A program made the translations under genes and the position numbers. From IMG/VR virus record IMGVR_UViG_3300044615_001162, positions 1 to 26,538 of that record: DNA of 26,538 bases, one strand, 5' to 3'. Positions 1 through 7,453 of this stretch are shown in pieces (positions within the stretch are counted from its first letter, which is position 1; every line of letters begins with the position of its first letter). The DNA comes from a virus. The notes beneath the pieces are model-generated. The model did no database searches. It saw nothing but the letters and a program-made list of their open reading frames with translations, and had not been told where the DNA came from.

Positions 1-17
1 GCCCCAAGGAGCAAACT

Positions 18-545
18 GTGCAAAGTAACCAACCATTTGTATACACTGACGAGCAGCTGATGGCTCGTTTGAAATTTTTTATTGGTGTGTGCCTGGCGCT
101 GACACTCACAGGCATTGTGTTTGTGGTGCTGTACAGCTTGATATTTGTTACACAACCACTCAATGCTATATCACCCATTGATCAAAAGTTCTTTGAACTC
201 ATAGTGCCCATTGCCACATTCCTCACAGGTACGCTGAGTGGTATCATGTTGGCTGGCCACAGCAAAGAAGACAAAGAAGCCATGTTGGCTGCTCAAAAAC
301 AAGCAGCTGACAATGCTGAATCAGCTGCCAAAGCAGCAGCGGCTTCGGCGCCCAAGCCAGCCGCACCCAGTTTTGGTGCCAGTGGTGGATTTGGCAGCAT
401 GCCACAGACAAACTCATTCTCAGCTGCCCCTAGCTGGGGCACAACTCCAATACCTGCTGCTCCAGCAATGGGCGGCGGCGACGTGACCATGGGCTGGGGC
501 GGCAAGGCAGCACCTCCGCCTGTGACCGATTGGCCGGAGCGTTGA
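18..545 (+). CDS. Two-helix membrane protein with Ala/Pro/Gly-rich tail (holin-like candidate)
   Basis: 175 residues starting at GTG, chosen because AAGGAG at 6-11 sits six bases upstream. Two membrane segments are visible, about residues 17-43 and 58-80, joined by a short polar loop. A short charged stretch follows, then a long low-complexity tail rich in Ala, Pro, Gly and Ser. The arrangement would suit a holin, spanin partner or other phage inner-membrane protein, but I recognise no family motif. It is followed after one base by another two-helix membrane protein, so the two probably act together in the envelope. Lysis is an inference from size, topology and pairing only. An unrelated virion or superinfection-exclusion membrane protein would look the same. 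Confidence 0.8.
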   Translation: MQSNQPFVYTDEQLMARLKFFIGVCLALTLTGIVFVVLYSLIFVTQPLNAISPIDQKFFELIVPIATFLTGTLSGIMLAGHSKEDKEAMLAAQKQAADNAESAAKAAAASAPKPAAPSFGASGGFGSMPQTNSFSAAPSWGTTPIPAAPAMGGGDVTMGWGGKAAPPPVTDWPER

Positions 546-546
546 T

Positions 547-783
547 ATGTTGAAGGGCATGCTGAATGACAGTCACGATGACAGCATCAGCAGCAAACGT
601 GTGATTGCTTTCATAGCTTTCTTGTTGTGTGCCGTGGCATTTGTCTCAAACTTGTTTTGGAGCTACAAAGTTGAGGCTTTTATGTTTGATGCCATGATAT
701 ACCTAGCCATGGTAGGTATAGGTGCCACTGCTGTGGAAAAATTTGTGCCCAATCGTTCCAATACCAAAACAACCAAGCTATGA
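547..783 (+). CDS. Small two-helix membrane protein (holin-like candidate)
   Basis: 78 residues: a charged N-terminus, two hydrophobic helices at about residues 19-39 and 45-63, and a short basic C-terminus. Size and topology resemble class II holins. I see no motif that proves this. It starts one base after the stop of the preceding membrane protein. Its TGA overlaps the ATG of the next gene (ATGA at 780-783), so these genes are surely translated from one message. Alternatives are a superinfection-exclusion or generic phage membrane protein. Confidence 0.75.
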   Translation: MLKGMLNDSHDDSISSKRVIAFIAFLLCAVAFVSNLFWSYKVEAFMFDAMIYLAMVGIGATAVEKFVPNRSNTKTTKL

Positions 784-974
784 AGTTATTTGCGACCAAT
801 CCACTGAGCCAACCAGCGCAACAACACTTGAAAAAAGTTGAACAACTGGGCAGTGATCCTGTGATGCCAAATCGCAATCAAACAGCACTGGCCGAAGCCA
901 GATTGGAAGCACATTTGAATCAGGCCCAGTTGCGTCTACACAGTGCTAGATCAAAATTGACGCAACAAAATTGA
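780..974 (+). CDS. Small hydrophilic helical protein, unknown function
   Basis: 64 residues with no signal peptide or membrane segment, rich in Gln, Ala, Leu and Arg, and predicted mostly helical after about residue 30. The start codon overlaps the stop of the preceding membrane-protein gene (ATGA), which supports translation by coupling. I do not recognise it. Position suggests a role with the two membrane proteins upstream, but nothing in the sequence shows this. Confidence 0.6.
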   Translation: MKLFATNPLSQPAQQHLKKVEQLGSDPVMPNRNQTALAEARLEAHLNQAQLRLHSARSKLTQQN

Positions 975-995
975 TATTTTTATGAAAGGTAAATT

Positions 996-1211
996 ATGAA
1001 ATTAACAGCAAAAATTCTATTAGCAATCAGCATGGCCCTGGGTAGTCAATTTGTCATTGCCGAAGAGCCAAAAACACGAACAGTATGTGTGGATGTCAAA
1101 GACAAAGAAGGCAAACCTGTCAAAGACGCCAAAACTGGCAAAACCAAACAACACTGTAAAGAAGTCAAAGTTCACAAAAAATTAGAAGGCACCGAAGTTC
1201 CTAAAAAATAA
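996..1211 (+). CDS. Small exported protein with signal peptide
   Basis: 71 residues. The first ~22 form a classical Sec signal peptide: basic start, hydrophobic core, and a small-residue end with likely cleavage after the FVIA stretch before EEPK. The mature part is short, very Lys-rich, and carries two cysteines about 22 residues apart that could form a disulfide in the periplasm. AAAGGT at 985-990, five bases before the ATG, is the ribosome site. It is the last gene before a clear intrinsic terminator, so it closes the first operon. It could be a periplasmic helper for lysis or a host-envelope modifier; its function is unknown. Confidence 0.75.
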   Translation: MKLTAKILLAISMALGSQFVIAEEPKTRTVCVDVKDKEGKPVKDAKTGKTKQHCKEVKVHKKLEGTEVPKK

Positions 1212-1213
1212 AT

Positions 1214-1243
1214 TTGATTTTGACCGCACAGGCCCAGTATAAT
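1214..1243 (+). promoter_or_regulatory. Sigma70-like promoter for the dnaJ-like gene
   Basis: TTGATT at 1214-1219, an 18-base spacer, then a perfect TATAAT at 1238-1243. The predicted start is near 1250, giving the gene at 1265 a leader of about 15 bases. The -10 box lies inside the hairpin of the upstream terminator, so termination of one unit and initiation of the next share the same DNA. It is unlike the TAAATA late-type promoters further on and suggests early or middle expression by host sigma factor. Confidence 0.5.
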
Positions 1244-1264
1244 TACATTGTACTGGGCTTTTCT
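1232..1264 (+). terminator. Intrinsic terminator after the first gene cluster
   Basis: Perfect 8-bp stem GCCCAGTA (1232-1239) / TACTGGGC (1251-1258) with an 11-base loop, followed by TTTTCT. It lies 21 bases after the stop of the exported-protein gene and directly before the ATG at 1265. Being noncoding terminator DNA, it also argues against a longer TTG-initiated form of the next gene from 1214. Confidence 0.8.
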
Positions 1265-2050
1265 ATGACCGATCATTATTCAACGCTGGGTGTGCTTCGC
1301 ACTGCTTCTCAAGACGAAATCAAACGGGCCTATCGCAAACTGGCATCGCAGCATCATCCTGACCGCGGAGGTGACACTAGTCGTTTTCAAGAAATTCAAG
1401 CGGCCTATGACATTCTCAGCGATCAGAGCAAACGTCAGGCCTATGACAACCCCAGATCTCAATTCAGTGGCTTTGGCGGATTTCAGCAAGGCACGCCCTT
1501 TGATTTTGATCAAATCTTTCAAATGTTTGGCCAACGATCGCCACATGGCCAGCGAGCGCCGCGGTCTGCTCGCATGAACCTGTGGATCAGTTTGGCAGAT
1601 GTGGCTGTGCCTGGCAGCCGCACCATCAGTGTGGGCACTGAAACTGGCACTCACATGGTGGACATTACCATTCCGTCTGGCATTGAAGACGGCGATTCGG
1701 TTCAATATCCCAAGCTGGCTCCCAATGGCAATGATTTGGTTGTGACATTTAGAATCAAACCTGATCCTGCGTGGACTCGAACTGGCAACACAGTGACCAC
1801 GCAAATCACTGTGGACTTTTGGACTCTGATACTGGGTGGTGTGGCTCCAATACAGGATTTGGCCGGGCACAAGTTAGAAATAGGTGTACCGCCTCGCACA
1901 CAACCAGGCACAGTGCTGCGAGTACGAGGTCACGGTGTGCCTGATAGACAAAACAATCGCGGTGACATGATGGTGCGAGTACAAGCCCGTATTCCGGCTC
2001 GTATCACCGACGAATTATTGGCAGCTATTAGACAAGAACACAGCAACTAA
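1265..2050 (+). CDS. Class B DnaJ-type co-chaperone (CbpA-like)
   Basis: 261 residues. The J domain is at about residues 3-62 with the HPD motif at 31-33, which in this family stimulates Hsp70 (DnaK) ATPase. A Gly/Phe-rich linker follows at about 63-90, then the two beta-barrel substrate-binding domains from about residue 104. The CxxCxGxG zinc-finger region of class A DnaJ is absent, so it resembles CbpA. ATG 1265 is preferred over an in-frame TTG at 1214 because the terminator hairpin lies between them and the J domain begins at once. There is no clear Shine-Dalgarno. It is followed by a ClpA-type unfoldase, suggesting phage control of host protein folding and turnover, or help in virion assembly. 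Confidence 0.93.
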   Translation: MTDHYSTLGVLRTASQDEIKRAYRKLASQHHPDRGGDTSRFQEIQAAYDILSDQSKRQAYDNPRSQFSGFGGFQQGTPFDFDQIFQMFGQRSPHGQRAPRSARMNLWISLADVAVPGSRTISVGTETGTHMVDITIPSGIEDGDSVQYPKLAPNGNDLVVTFRIKPDPAWTRTGNTVTTQITVDFWTLILGGVAPIQDLAGHKLEIGVPPRTQPGTVLRVRGHGVPDRQNNRGDMMVRVQARIPARITDELLAAIRQEHSN

Positions 2051-2062
2051 GTACCAAAATGG

Positions 2063-2091
2063 TTGATCACTGCCCTAACATGTGCTAAAAT
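2063..2091 (+). promoter_or_regulatory. Sigma70-like promoter for the clpA-like gene
   Basis: TTGATC at 2063-2068, a 17-base spacer, and TAAAAT at 2086-2091 preceded by TGC (extended -10). The predicted start falls at about 2098, exactly at the ATG of the Clp gene. The message would therefore be leaderless for that start, or have a ~24-base leader for the in-frame ATG at 2122. Confidence 0.45.
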
Positions 2092-2097
2092 CTAACT

Positions 2098-4374
2098 ATG
2101 ACAAACCTCGGATCTAATTCAATGCAAAACAACCCTGAAATTGAACAAATTGTTGAAACTGCGGTCACTTTGGCCGCAGAGTGGCAACACGAATATGTAA
2201 TGACCGAGCATTTGTTGTTGGCATTGTTGCGTCATCCACCTTTTCGGCGTGTGCTGGTCAAAATGGCCATTGACACAGAAAACTTGGAGCGCGAACTCAC
2301 TGCCTACCTTGACAGTCTAAAAAGTCTGGTCAAGACGCCACCTGCGGCACCCAAGAAAACTGCGGGCTTGGAGCGTGTGTTTCATCGTGCGCTGACGCAG
2401 GTATTGTTCACTGGACGCAGAGCAGTGACCACAGCAGACCTGTACTTGGCCATCATGGGCGAAGGCAACAGTCACAGTCATTATTTCTTGCTCAAACACG
2501 GTGTGACCAAAGCAGAGTTTGTGGAAACTTGGCAGGCGCATTACACACAGGGCGAGGCTCGCATGACCACAAAGCAGGCCACAGAAGTGTTGGATGAGTA
2601 CTGTGTGAGCCTGAGTCAGGCAGCAGAAAACAATCAGCTGGAGCCCATGATTGGTCGCAGTCGAGAATTGGAAGAAATGATCACTGTGCTGGCCCGCAAA
2701 TTCAAAAGCAATGTGCTCATGGTAGGAGATCCTGGTGTGGGCAAAACAGCCATCATAGACGGTCTGGCCCAGGAAATCAAAGCAGGTCGTGTGCCTGAGT
2801 TCTTGAAAGGATACGAAGTTTGGAGTTTGGAGATTGGCTCACTGCTGGCCGGTAGCAAATATCGCGGCGAGTTTGAAGAAAAATTCAAACTGGTAATCAC
2901 TGCGATGGAAACCAAAAAGAACTGTATTCTGTTTGTGGACGAAGCTCATACCATGCGTGGCGCAGGCTCAGGCTCCAACTCCAGCCTGGACTTTGCCAAC
3001 ATGCTTAAACCTGCCATCACCAAAGGCAATATCAAAGTTGTGGCTTCAACCACATGGGAAGAATTTTATGAAAGCTTTGAAAAAGACCGTGCTCTCATGC
3101 GACGTTTTTATCGCTTGGCAATTGATGAACCGGATGCTGGCACCACGGAACAGATCCTCATTGGCCTGTCACCTAGGCTGGAGCAATTTCATAATGTTCT
3201 CATTGAAACTGAAGCCATCACGGCCGCAGTTGAATTGGCCAACCGTTATATCCACGATCGAAAGAATCCTGACAAAAGCATTGACTTGATTGACGCTGCC
3301 TGTGCTCGAGAGCGTGTGAAAGACGCAGGCCTGATCACAGTGACCAAAACCATGATTGAAGAACAGCTGAGTCGGGTCACAGGTGTGCCCACTGATCGTC
3401 TTCAAAACCAACGCAGTGCCAAGATTGTGGACTTGGAAAGCAACATCAAACAAGGACTGTACGGACAAGATTCAGCAGTGAATTCGGTGTTGGAGCGTGT
3501 GTACATCAACTTTGCTGGCATTGGCAATGAGCGCAGGCCCATGGCATCATTCTTGTTTTTAGGACCCACTGGCACAGGCAAAACAGAACTGGCCAAACTG
3601 TTGGCATCCAATCTTGACATGAACCTGTTGCGTTACGACATGAGCGAATATCAAGAACGACATTCAGTCAGCAGCTTGATTGGTGCTCCTCCAGGCTATG
3701 TGGGATTTGAAGATGGCAATGTGGGCGGCGGCAAACTGATTGCTGATCTCAGCAAAAATCCTTTTTCTGTGATACTGTTTGATGAGATTGAGAAAGCACA
3801 TCCTGATGTAACCAACATCTTGCTACAAATGCTGGATGAAGGACACATCACTGGTGCCAATGGCAAACGTGTGGACTGTAAAAACACCATCATCATCATG
3901 ACCAGCAATTTGGGGGCCAGAGACAACGAAAACAACAACATTGGCTTTGGCAGTTTGGAAAAAAGTGGCGAAGAAGATCGTGCGCTGAAAGAATTCTTCC
4001 GACCAGAGCTGCGCAATCGTATTGATCAGATCTGTAAATTCCAACGCCTAGACAATCTTGCCATCAAGAAAGTGGTGGTGAAATTCCTGGATCAACTCAA
4101 AGCCAGTCTGACTCAGCGTAACATACGCCTGGCTTTTGATGAAGCAGTGATTGATCATTTGGCAGCCACGGGCTATGACAGCAAGATGGGTGCTCGACCC
4201 TTGAGTCGACGCATTGACACAGTGATTCGTGTACCACTGAGTAAAAAGATTCTGTTTGACCAACTGGACAACTGTAGGATCTTTGTGACCATGCTGAACG
4301 ACACTGTGGACTTCTGTGTGGAATCTACCACACTTCAACTTGAAAGCGACAAAATTGCTGGATTACTCCATTAA
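2098..4374 (+). CDS. clpA: ClpA-type AAA+ unfoldase with ClpP-docking loop
   Basis: 758 residues. The N-terminal part has two Clp_N-like repeats (about 12-75 and 85-150). AAA+ domain D1 has Walker A GDPGVGKT at 210-217 and Walker B ending D281-E282. Domain D2 has Walker A GPTGTGKT at 489-496 and Walker B D562-E563, then the RPELRNRID stretch. The ClpB middle coiled coil is missing, so this is ClpA-like rather than a disaggregase. IGF at 615-617, in the position of the ClpA/ClpX IG(L/F) loop, predicts docking to ClpP. No ClpP gene lies in this window, so host ClpP is the likely partner. ATG 2098 is used; ATG 2122 is a possible alternative. Neither has a good Shine-Dalgarno. Confidence 0.95.
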   Translation: MTNLGSNSMQNNPEIEQIVETAVTLAAEWQHEYVMTEHLLLALLRHPPFRRVLVKMAIDTENLERELTAYLDSLKSLVKTPPAAPKKTAGLERVFHRALTQVLFTGRRAVTTADLYLAIMGEGNSHSHYFLLKHGVTKAEFVETWQAHYTQGEARMTTKQATEVLDEYCVSLSQAAENNQLEPMIGRSRELEEMITVLARKFKSNVLMVGDPGVGKTAIIDGLAQEIKAGRVPEFLKGYEVWSLEIGSLLAGSKYRGEFEEKFKLVITAMETKKNCILFVDEAHTMRGAGSGSNSSLDFANMLKPAITKGNIKVVASTTWEEFYESFEKDRALMRRFYRLAIDEPDAGTTEQILIGLSPRLEQFHNVLIETEAITAAVELANRYIHDRKNPDKSIDLIDAACARERVKDAGLITVTKTMIEEQLSRVTGVPTDRLQNQRSAKIVDLESNIKQGLYGQDSAVNSVLERVYINFAGIGNERRPMASFLFLGPTGTGKTELAKLLASNLDMNLLRYDMSEYQERHSVSSLIGAPPGYVGFEDGNVGGGKLIADLSKNPFSVILFDEIEKAHPDVTNILLQMLDEGHITGANGKRVDCKNTIIIMTSNLGARDNENNNIGFGSLEKSGEEDRALKEFFRPELRNRIDQICKFQRLDNLAIKKVVVKFLDQLKASLTQRNIRLAFDEAVIDHLAATGYDSKMGARPLSRRIDTVIRVPLSKKILFDQLDNCRIFVTMLNDTVDFCVESTTLQLESDKIAGLLH

Positions 4375-5020
4375 AAAAGTTTTCAAAGACAAACTGTATT
4401 GGGATCAATACCAATACTGTGGGGTGTTTCGGCAAACTGATGTCAGTTGTCTGCGTGGCCTCTCTGTTGACGAATTACAGCGCAATCTCAGGTATAGAAA
4501 AAATTGGGGGCCTTATCATAAGCAACAGCCGCCCAATGAAACACATCTTCAGACGACTTTTGATTTCTTGCGAGCATCGCCCGGTCCAATCAAATTGACT
4601 TTTAGCTGGGATTTTTGTTATGTGTATACCAATGATTTGGCATGGCTCACAACCCTACCCCAACAGTGTGCGTATATCAAATCATTTTCTGTCAGCGAAG
4701 TCACGGTAAATCGACCCAGAGATCAAGTCAGCCTGCTGAATCCCACACATCAATACCGCACTTGGTTTAGAGAAAAAGCAGTCACTGCCGAAGCCAGACA
4801 GCGACTGGCCAATTGGGCCAGTGCTCAAGGCGCAGAAATCAAACTCAGTAACAGCCTGAGAGATTGGTTGTACAAAGACGACCCTTGGCCTCTTCAAAAA
4901 TTCTGGGCACGAAGGCATTTTTTCATCGAACACAACAGTGCGCAGTACGAAATCATGTTGAACATGATAATTCCTCAGGCCATTAGAAAGACCCAAACCG
5001 TGATTCAGCGAACTAAATAG
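4355..5020 (+). CDS. Conserved-looking protein of unknown function
   Basis: About 221 residues from TTG 4355, giving an N-terminus MLDYSIKKVFKDK; a GTG at 4316 would add 13 residues but overlap the Clp gene by 59 bases. The protein is soluble, rich in Trp, Tyr and Arg, with no signal or membrane segment and no motif I recognise. Features include a run of aromatics near the N-terminus (YWDQYQYC) and a basic end. It overlaps the clpA-like gene, so it is probably co-expressed with it. Its TAG stop lies inside the next late-type promoter. Function is not assignable. Confidence 0.8.
   Translation: MLDYSIKKVFKDKLYWDQYQYCGVFRQTDVSCLRGLSVDELQRNLRYRKNWGPYHKQQPPNETHLQTTFDFLRASPGPIKLTFSWDFCYVYTNDLAWLTTLPQQCAYIKSFSVSEVTVNRPRDQVSLLNPTHQYRTWFREKAVTAEARQRLANWASAQGAEIKLSNSLRDWLYKDDPWPLQKFWARRHFFIEHNSAQYEIMLNMIIPQAIRKTQTVIQRTK
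5014..5019 (+). promoter_or_regulatory. T4-type late promoter core, TAAATA
   Basis: TAAATA overlaps the stop codon of the upstream gene and ends eight bases before the ATG at 5027. By T4 late spacing the transcript would begin about two bases before the ATG, giving an almost leaderless message. There is no Shine-Dalgarno. Confidence 0.5.
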
Positions 5021-5026
5021 TACACT

Positions 5027-5194
5027 ATGGCTAAAATTATTGAAGACATTGTGATACTGAAATTCAGCAAAATTGTTCGCGGCAACGATGCTGATCCAGC
5101 ACCCGCCGTAAACAACGACCAGATCACAGCACTGGCCGAAGTGGCTCAAGAGTTAGTGGGTGAATCGGTGATTGTGGAAGTTGAACGAACATAA
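5027..5194 (+). CDS. Small acidic protein, unknown function
   Basis: 55 residues (MAKIIEDIVILKFSK at the start, ending VIVEVERT). Its pattern suggests two beta-strand edges around a helix (about residues 30-43). It is supported by a late-type promoter just upstream and by a TAATG overlap with the next gene at 5194. I do not recognise a family. The late promoter and its structural-looking neighbour suggest a small virion or assembly factor, which is inference. Confidence 0.7.
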   Translation: MAKIIEDIVILKFSKIVRGNDADPAPAVNNDQITALAEVAQELVGESVIVEVERT

Positions 5195-5571
5195 TGAGCA
5201 TCAACACTGTGGTGCTGGTGCCGCTGACTGAACACGGAGTGCCTTCGGGCAACTACGACGGTTCTAGCTTGGGCTTTGTTGCCCCTCCGCAAAAAGCAGC
5301 CAACTACTATCAAGGTCGCAGCGGCCTACAAACCATTAGATTTGCTGTGAGCAACTTCATTGGGGCCATTGCCATACAGGCCACGCTGGATGCAGATCCT
5401 GTGGCAGCTCGTTGGTTTACTACCTATGAATACGGCGACGACAGTGCCATGGGGGATGGTTCCACCACAGAAACATTTGCTACCACGATACAAGGTAATT
5501 TTGTGTGGTTACGAGCATCTGTGACCAACTTTCAATACGGCACCATAGACCTAGTCACAGCCAGTTACTGA
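5194..5571 (+). CDS. Small beta-rich protein, putative virion component
   Basis: 125 residues; the start overlaps the stop of the preceding small gene (TAATG). No signal, no membrane helix and almost no Lys. It is rich in Thr, Ala, Gly and aromatics in alternating patterns expected of a beta-sandwich (for example QTIRFAVSNFIGAIAIQATL and FVWLRASVTNFQYGTI). This composition and its place under a late-type promoter suit a small structural or decoration protein. I cannot name a family. Confidence 0.75.
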   Translation: MSINTVVLVPLTEHGVPSGNYDGSSLGFVAPPQKAANYYQGRSGLQTIRFAVSNFIGAIAIQATLDADPVAARWFTTYEYGDDSAMGDGSTTETFATTIQGNFVWLRASVTNFQYGTIDLVTASY

Positions 5572-5577
5572 ACAGAC

Positions 5578-5583
5578 TAAATA
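5578..5583 (+). promoter_or_regulatory. T4-type late promoter core, TAAATACT
   Basis: TAAATACT in the 18-base gap between two genes, its TAAATA ending seven bases before the ATG at 5590. It matches the extended T4 late consensus TATAAATACT except for the first two bases. The predicted leader is about one base. Confidence 0.55.
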
Positions 5584-5589
5584 CTGGGT

Positions 5590-6492
5590 ATGAAACAAGT
5601 TGTTATCATCCCCGGCGGTTTTCATCCTTTCCATGCCGGTCACTATGAGCTGTACAAAGCAGCAAAAAAACAGTTTCCCACTGCGGACGTTTATATTGCT
5701 GCCACTGACGACACCAGTGAACGTCCATTTCCATTTGCATTGAAAGAAAAACTGGCCAAACTGGCTGGTGTGGATCCAGGGCGTTTTGTCAGAGTAAAGT
5801 CTCCATTTGCTGCCAGCGAGATCACTGATCACTACGATCCAGAAAAGACCACGTTGATCTTTGTCAAAAGCACTAAGAACGCCAAAACTGGTCCCAGTCC
5901 CGAAGGTCCTTTTCCCGCAGAACCTGATCCCAAGACTGGCCAACTGCCCTTGGTCACACGTGGGCCACGCAAAGGTCAACCTGTGAGTGATCGACTTCAG
6001 TATTATCGCAAAGGCCAGCCCATGGCTCCTGCTTCCAGGCACGCTTATTTGGCTTACTTGCCCACAGTAGAGTTTGGTCCAGGCATGACTTCAGGATCTG
6101 AAATACGCCGTGCCTGGCCTGGCCTAGATGAACGCAGGAAAACAGCCTTGGTCATGAGCCTGTATCCCAAAACCCAGACCAATATCAAGTTGGCTGACAC
6201 AGTGGTCAAAATGCTGGACACAGCCATCATGGGTATAGCAGAAGCACTGCCAATACAACCAGTGGCACCTGTGATTCCTGGCGCTAATACACGACAACAA
6301 CCCAAACAACCTGTGTATGTGCCTGATCCTGCCAGGAAGCCTTCGCCAGCTGCTATAATTCACATCAAACCCACTCAAGAAAGCCAAGACTACGTGGAAG
6401 AAAAATGGTCGGCCAAATACAAACAATCTATCAACTGTGCCAGCCCCAAAGGGTTTAGCCAACGAGCACACTGCGCTGGCCGTAAAAAATAA
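5590..6492 (+). CDS. HxGH nucleotidyltransferase with Cys/Lys-rich C-terminal tail
   Basis: 300 residues. The N-terminus is a cytidylyltransferase-superfamily core: GGFHPFHAGH at 9-18 holds the HxGH motif (H15-A-G-H18), and TSGSEIR at 167-173 matches the ISSTxxR signature. Such enzymes transfer AMP or CMP to small substrates, as in NMN adenylyltransferase or glycerol-3-phosphate cytidylyltransferase; the substrate cannot be told. An insertion rich in Pro, Lys and Gly (about 96-150) separates the motifs, which is unusual. A Pro-rich linker (about 238-262) leads to a basic cassette with two cysteines (SINCASPKGFSQRAHCAG). The late-type promoter suggests production with virion proteins; a role in NAD or sugar-nucleotide metabolism is possible. 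Confidence 0.85.
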   Translation: MKQVVIIPGGFHPFHAGHYELYKAAKKQFPTADVYIAATDDTSERPFPFALKEKLAKLAGVDPGRFVRVKSPFAASEITDHYDPEKTTLIFVKSTKNAKTGPSPEGPFPAEPDPKTGQLPLVTRGPRKGQPVSDRLQYYRKGQPMAPASRHAYLAYLPTVEFGPGMTSGSEIRRAWPGLDERRKTALVMSLYPKTQTNIKLADTVVKMLDTAIMGIAEALPIQPVAPVIPGANTRQQPKQPVYVPDPARKPSPAAIIHIKPTQESQDYVEEKWSAKYKQSINCASPKGFSQRAHCAGRKK

Positions 6493-6507
6493 TCTCAGAT
6501 TTTTTAC
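6482..6507 (+). terminator. Possible weak intrinsic terminator
   Basis: A perfect 9-bp inverted repeat GTAAAAAAT (6482-6490) / ATTTTTTAC (6499-6507) with an 8-base loop overlaps the stop of the nucleotidyltransferase gene and ends in a six-T run. The stem is A/T-only except for one G-C pair, so it would be weak. A late promoter core follows six bases later. Confidence 0.3.
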
Positions 6508-6512
6508 ACACT

Positions 6513-6518
6513 TAAATA
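6513..6518 (+). promoter_or_regulatory. T4-type late promoter core, TAAATA
   Basis: TAAATA lies 23 bases before the ATG at 6542. Unlike several others here it leaves room for a leader that carries a Shine-Dalgarno (GAGGA at 6534-6538). Confidence 0.5.
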
Positions 6519-6541
6519 TCTGACACTTTTTATGAGGACCT

Positions 6542-7435
6542 ATGTCAGACCAAACCAACACCGTGCCTGATGGCCAACAACAAATCACAGTAAACATTGA
6601 CCTAATTCGCAAAAGCCGAGTTCATATCTGTATGCCTTGTTACGGCGGACAGCTCACTGAACAAACTTTTATGAGCTTTATCAAATGGGCCAACACTGCT
6701 CGTCAGCTGGGCATTGAATGGACTGTGGAAACCATGACCAATGAAAGCTTGATCAGTCGTGCCAGAAACACCTTGGTGGCCAAGTTCTTGGCTTCGCCAC
6801 AAAGCACACACCTCATGTTCATTGATGCTGACATTGGCTGGGAACCCTGGCACTTGTTGGCCTTGATCAACCATGATGTTGACGTCGTAGGTGGGCTATA
6901 TCCCATGAAAACCATGCCTGTTAAATGGTGTGTGAATGGCATTCCTGGTGCCAGAGAAGATGATCCTTCAGGCATGATTGAAGTCACAAAAACAGGCACA
7001 GGATTCATGCTGATCAAACGCGAAGTGTTTGAGAAAAGCAATCAACATCCTGCGGTCAAGAGTTTTGCCAATGACATTGGCTTGCCAGTGGAACTGAATC
7101 AGCACATGAAAACTTATTTTGACACCACTGTGCGTGAAAATCGCTACTATTCAGAAGACTGGACTTTCTGTGAAAATTGGCGCGATTTGGGAGGCCGTGT
7201 ATTTGTGGATCGTCGAGTGCTGTTGCGTCACACAGGAACTTATGTGTTTGACTACGCATCTCAGCCCAAGCTGTATGAAGATCTTTACAACCTGTTTGGT
7301 GGTCAGCCACCGGCACCACCAGTGGTTCCAGCACCTGCGCCCCAGCAGGCAGTTCAGCAGCCAGAAGAACCGCCTGCGCAGCCAGTGTTGGCAGAAATTT
7401 TCTCAACCAACAGAGAACAACCAACGCCTGCCTAA
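6542..7435 (+). CDS. Family 2-like (GT-A) glycosyltransferase
   Basis: 297 residues. Visible GT-A features are an N-terminal beta strand (VHICMPCYGG), a SRARNTLVAKFL helix, the metal-binding DxD (FIDADIGW, D95 and D97), and a YSEDWTFCENWRDLGG segment matching the acceptor/catalytic ED region. It would transfer a sugar from a nucleotide donor, to phage DNA, a virion protein or a cell-surface glycan; the target is not shown. The last ~45 residues are Pro/Ala/Gln-rich and include LAE before an Ile, a possible prohead-protease-type site. ATG 6542 is supported by GAGGA at 6534-6538. It lies next to a nucleotidyltransferase, so joint nucleotide-sugar work is possible but unproven. Confidence 0.88.
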   Translation: MSDQTNTVPDGQQQITVNIDLIRKSRVHICMPCYGGQLTEQTFMSFIKWANTARQLGIEWTVETMTNESLISRARNTLVAKFLASPQSTHLMFIDADIGWEPWHLLALINHDVDVVGGLYPMKTMPVKWCVNGIPGAREDDPSGMIEVTKTGTGFMLIKREVFEKSNQHPAVKSFANDIGLPVELNQHMKTYFDTTVRENRYYSEDWTFCENWRDLGGRVFVDRRVLLRHTGTYVFDYASQPKLYEDLYNLFGGQPPAPPVVPAPAPQQAVQQPEEPPAQPVLAEIFSTNREQPTPA

Positions 7436-7440
7436 AACGG

Positions 7441-7446
7441 TAAATA
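7441..7446 (+). promoter_or_regulatory. T4-type late promoter core, TAAATACT
   Basis: TAAATACT in the 18-base gap before the giant gene. The TAAATA ends eight bases before the ATG at 7454, giving a predicted leader of about two bases. No Shine-Dalgarno is present. Confidence 0.55.
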
Positions 7447-7453
7447 CTCGGTC

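Noticed and set aside
1214-1264. Longer TTG-initiated N-terminus for the DnaJ-like protein
   Set aside because: The extra 17 codons are the terminator hairpin and -10 box, and J domains normally begin within a few residues of the start, as they do from ATG 1265.
1280-1870. 196-codon open frame on the minus strand
   Set aside because: It lies wholly inside the DnaJ-like gene, has no ribosome site and no recognisable protein pattern; it is a shadow of a well-supported gene.
2098-4374. ClpB disaggregase
   Set aside because: The long coiled-coil middle domain between D1 and D2 is absent and a ClpP-type IGF loop is present, so ClpA type fits better.
5551-6612. Two minus-strand frames of about 162 codons (5551-6042 and 6124-6612)
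   Set aside because: They are antisense to the nucleotidyltransferase gene, whose catalytic motifs are intact. They have Cys/Phe-rich shadow composition and no promoters.
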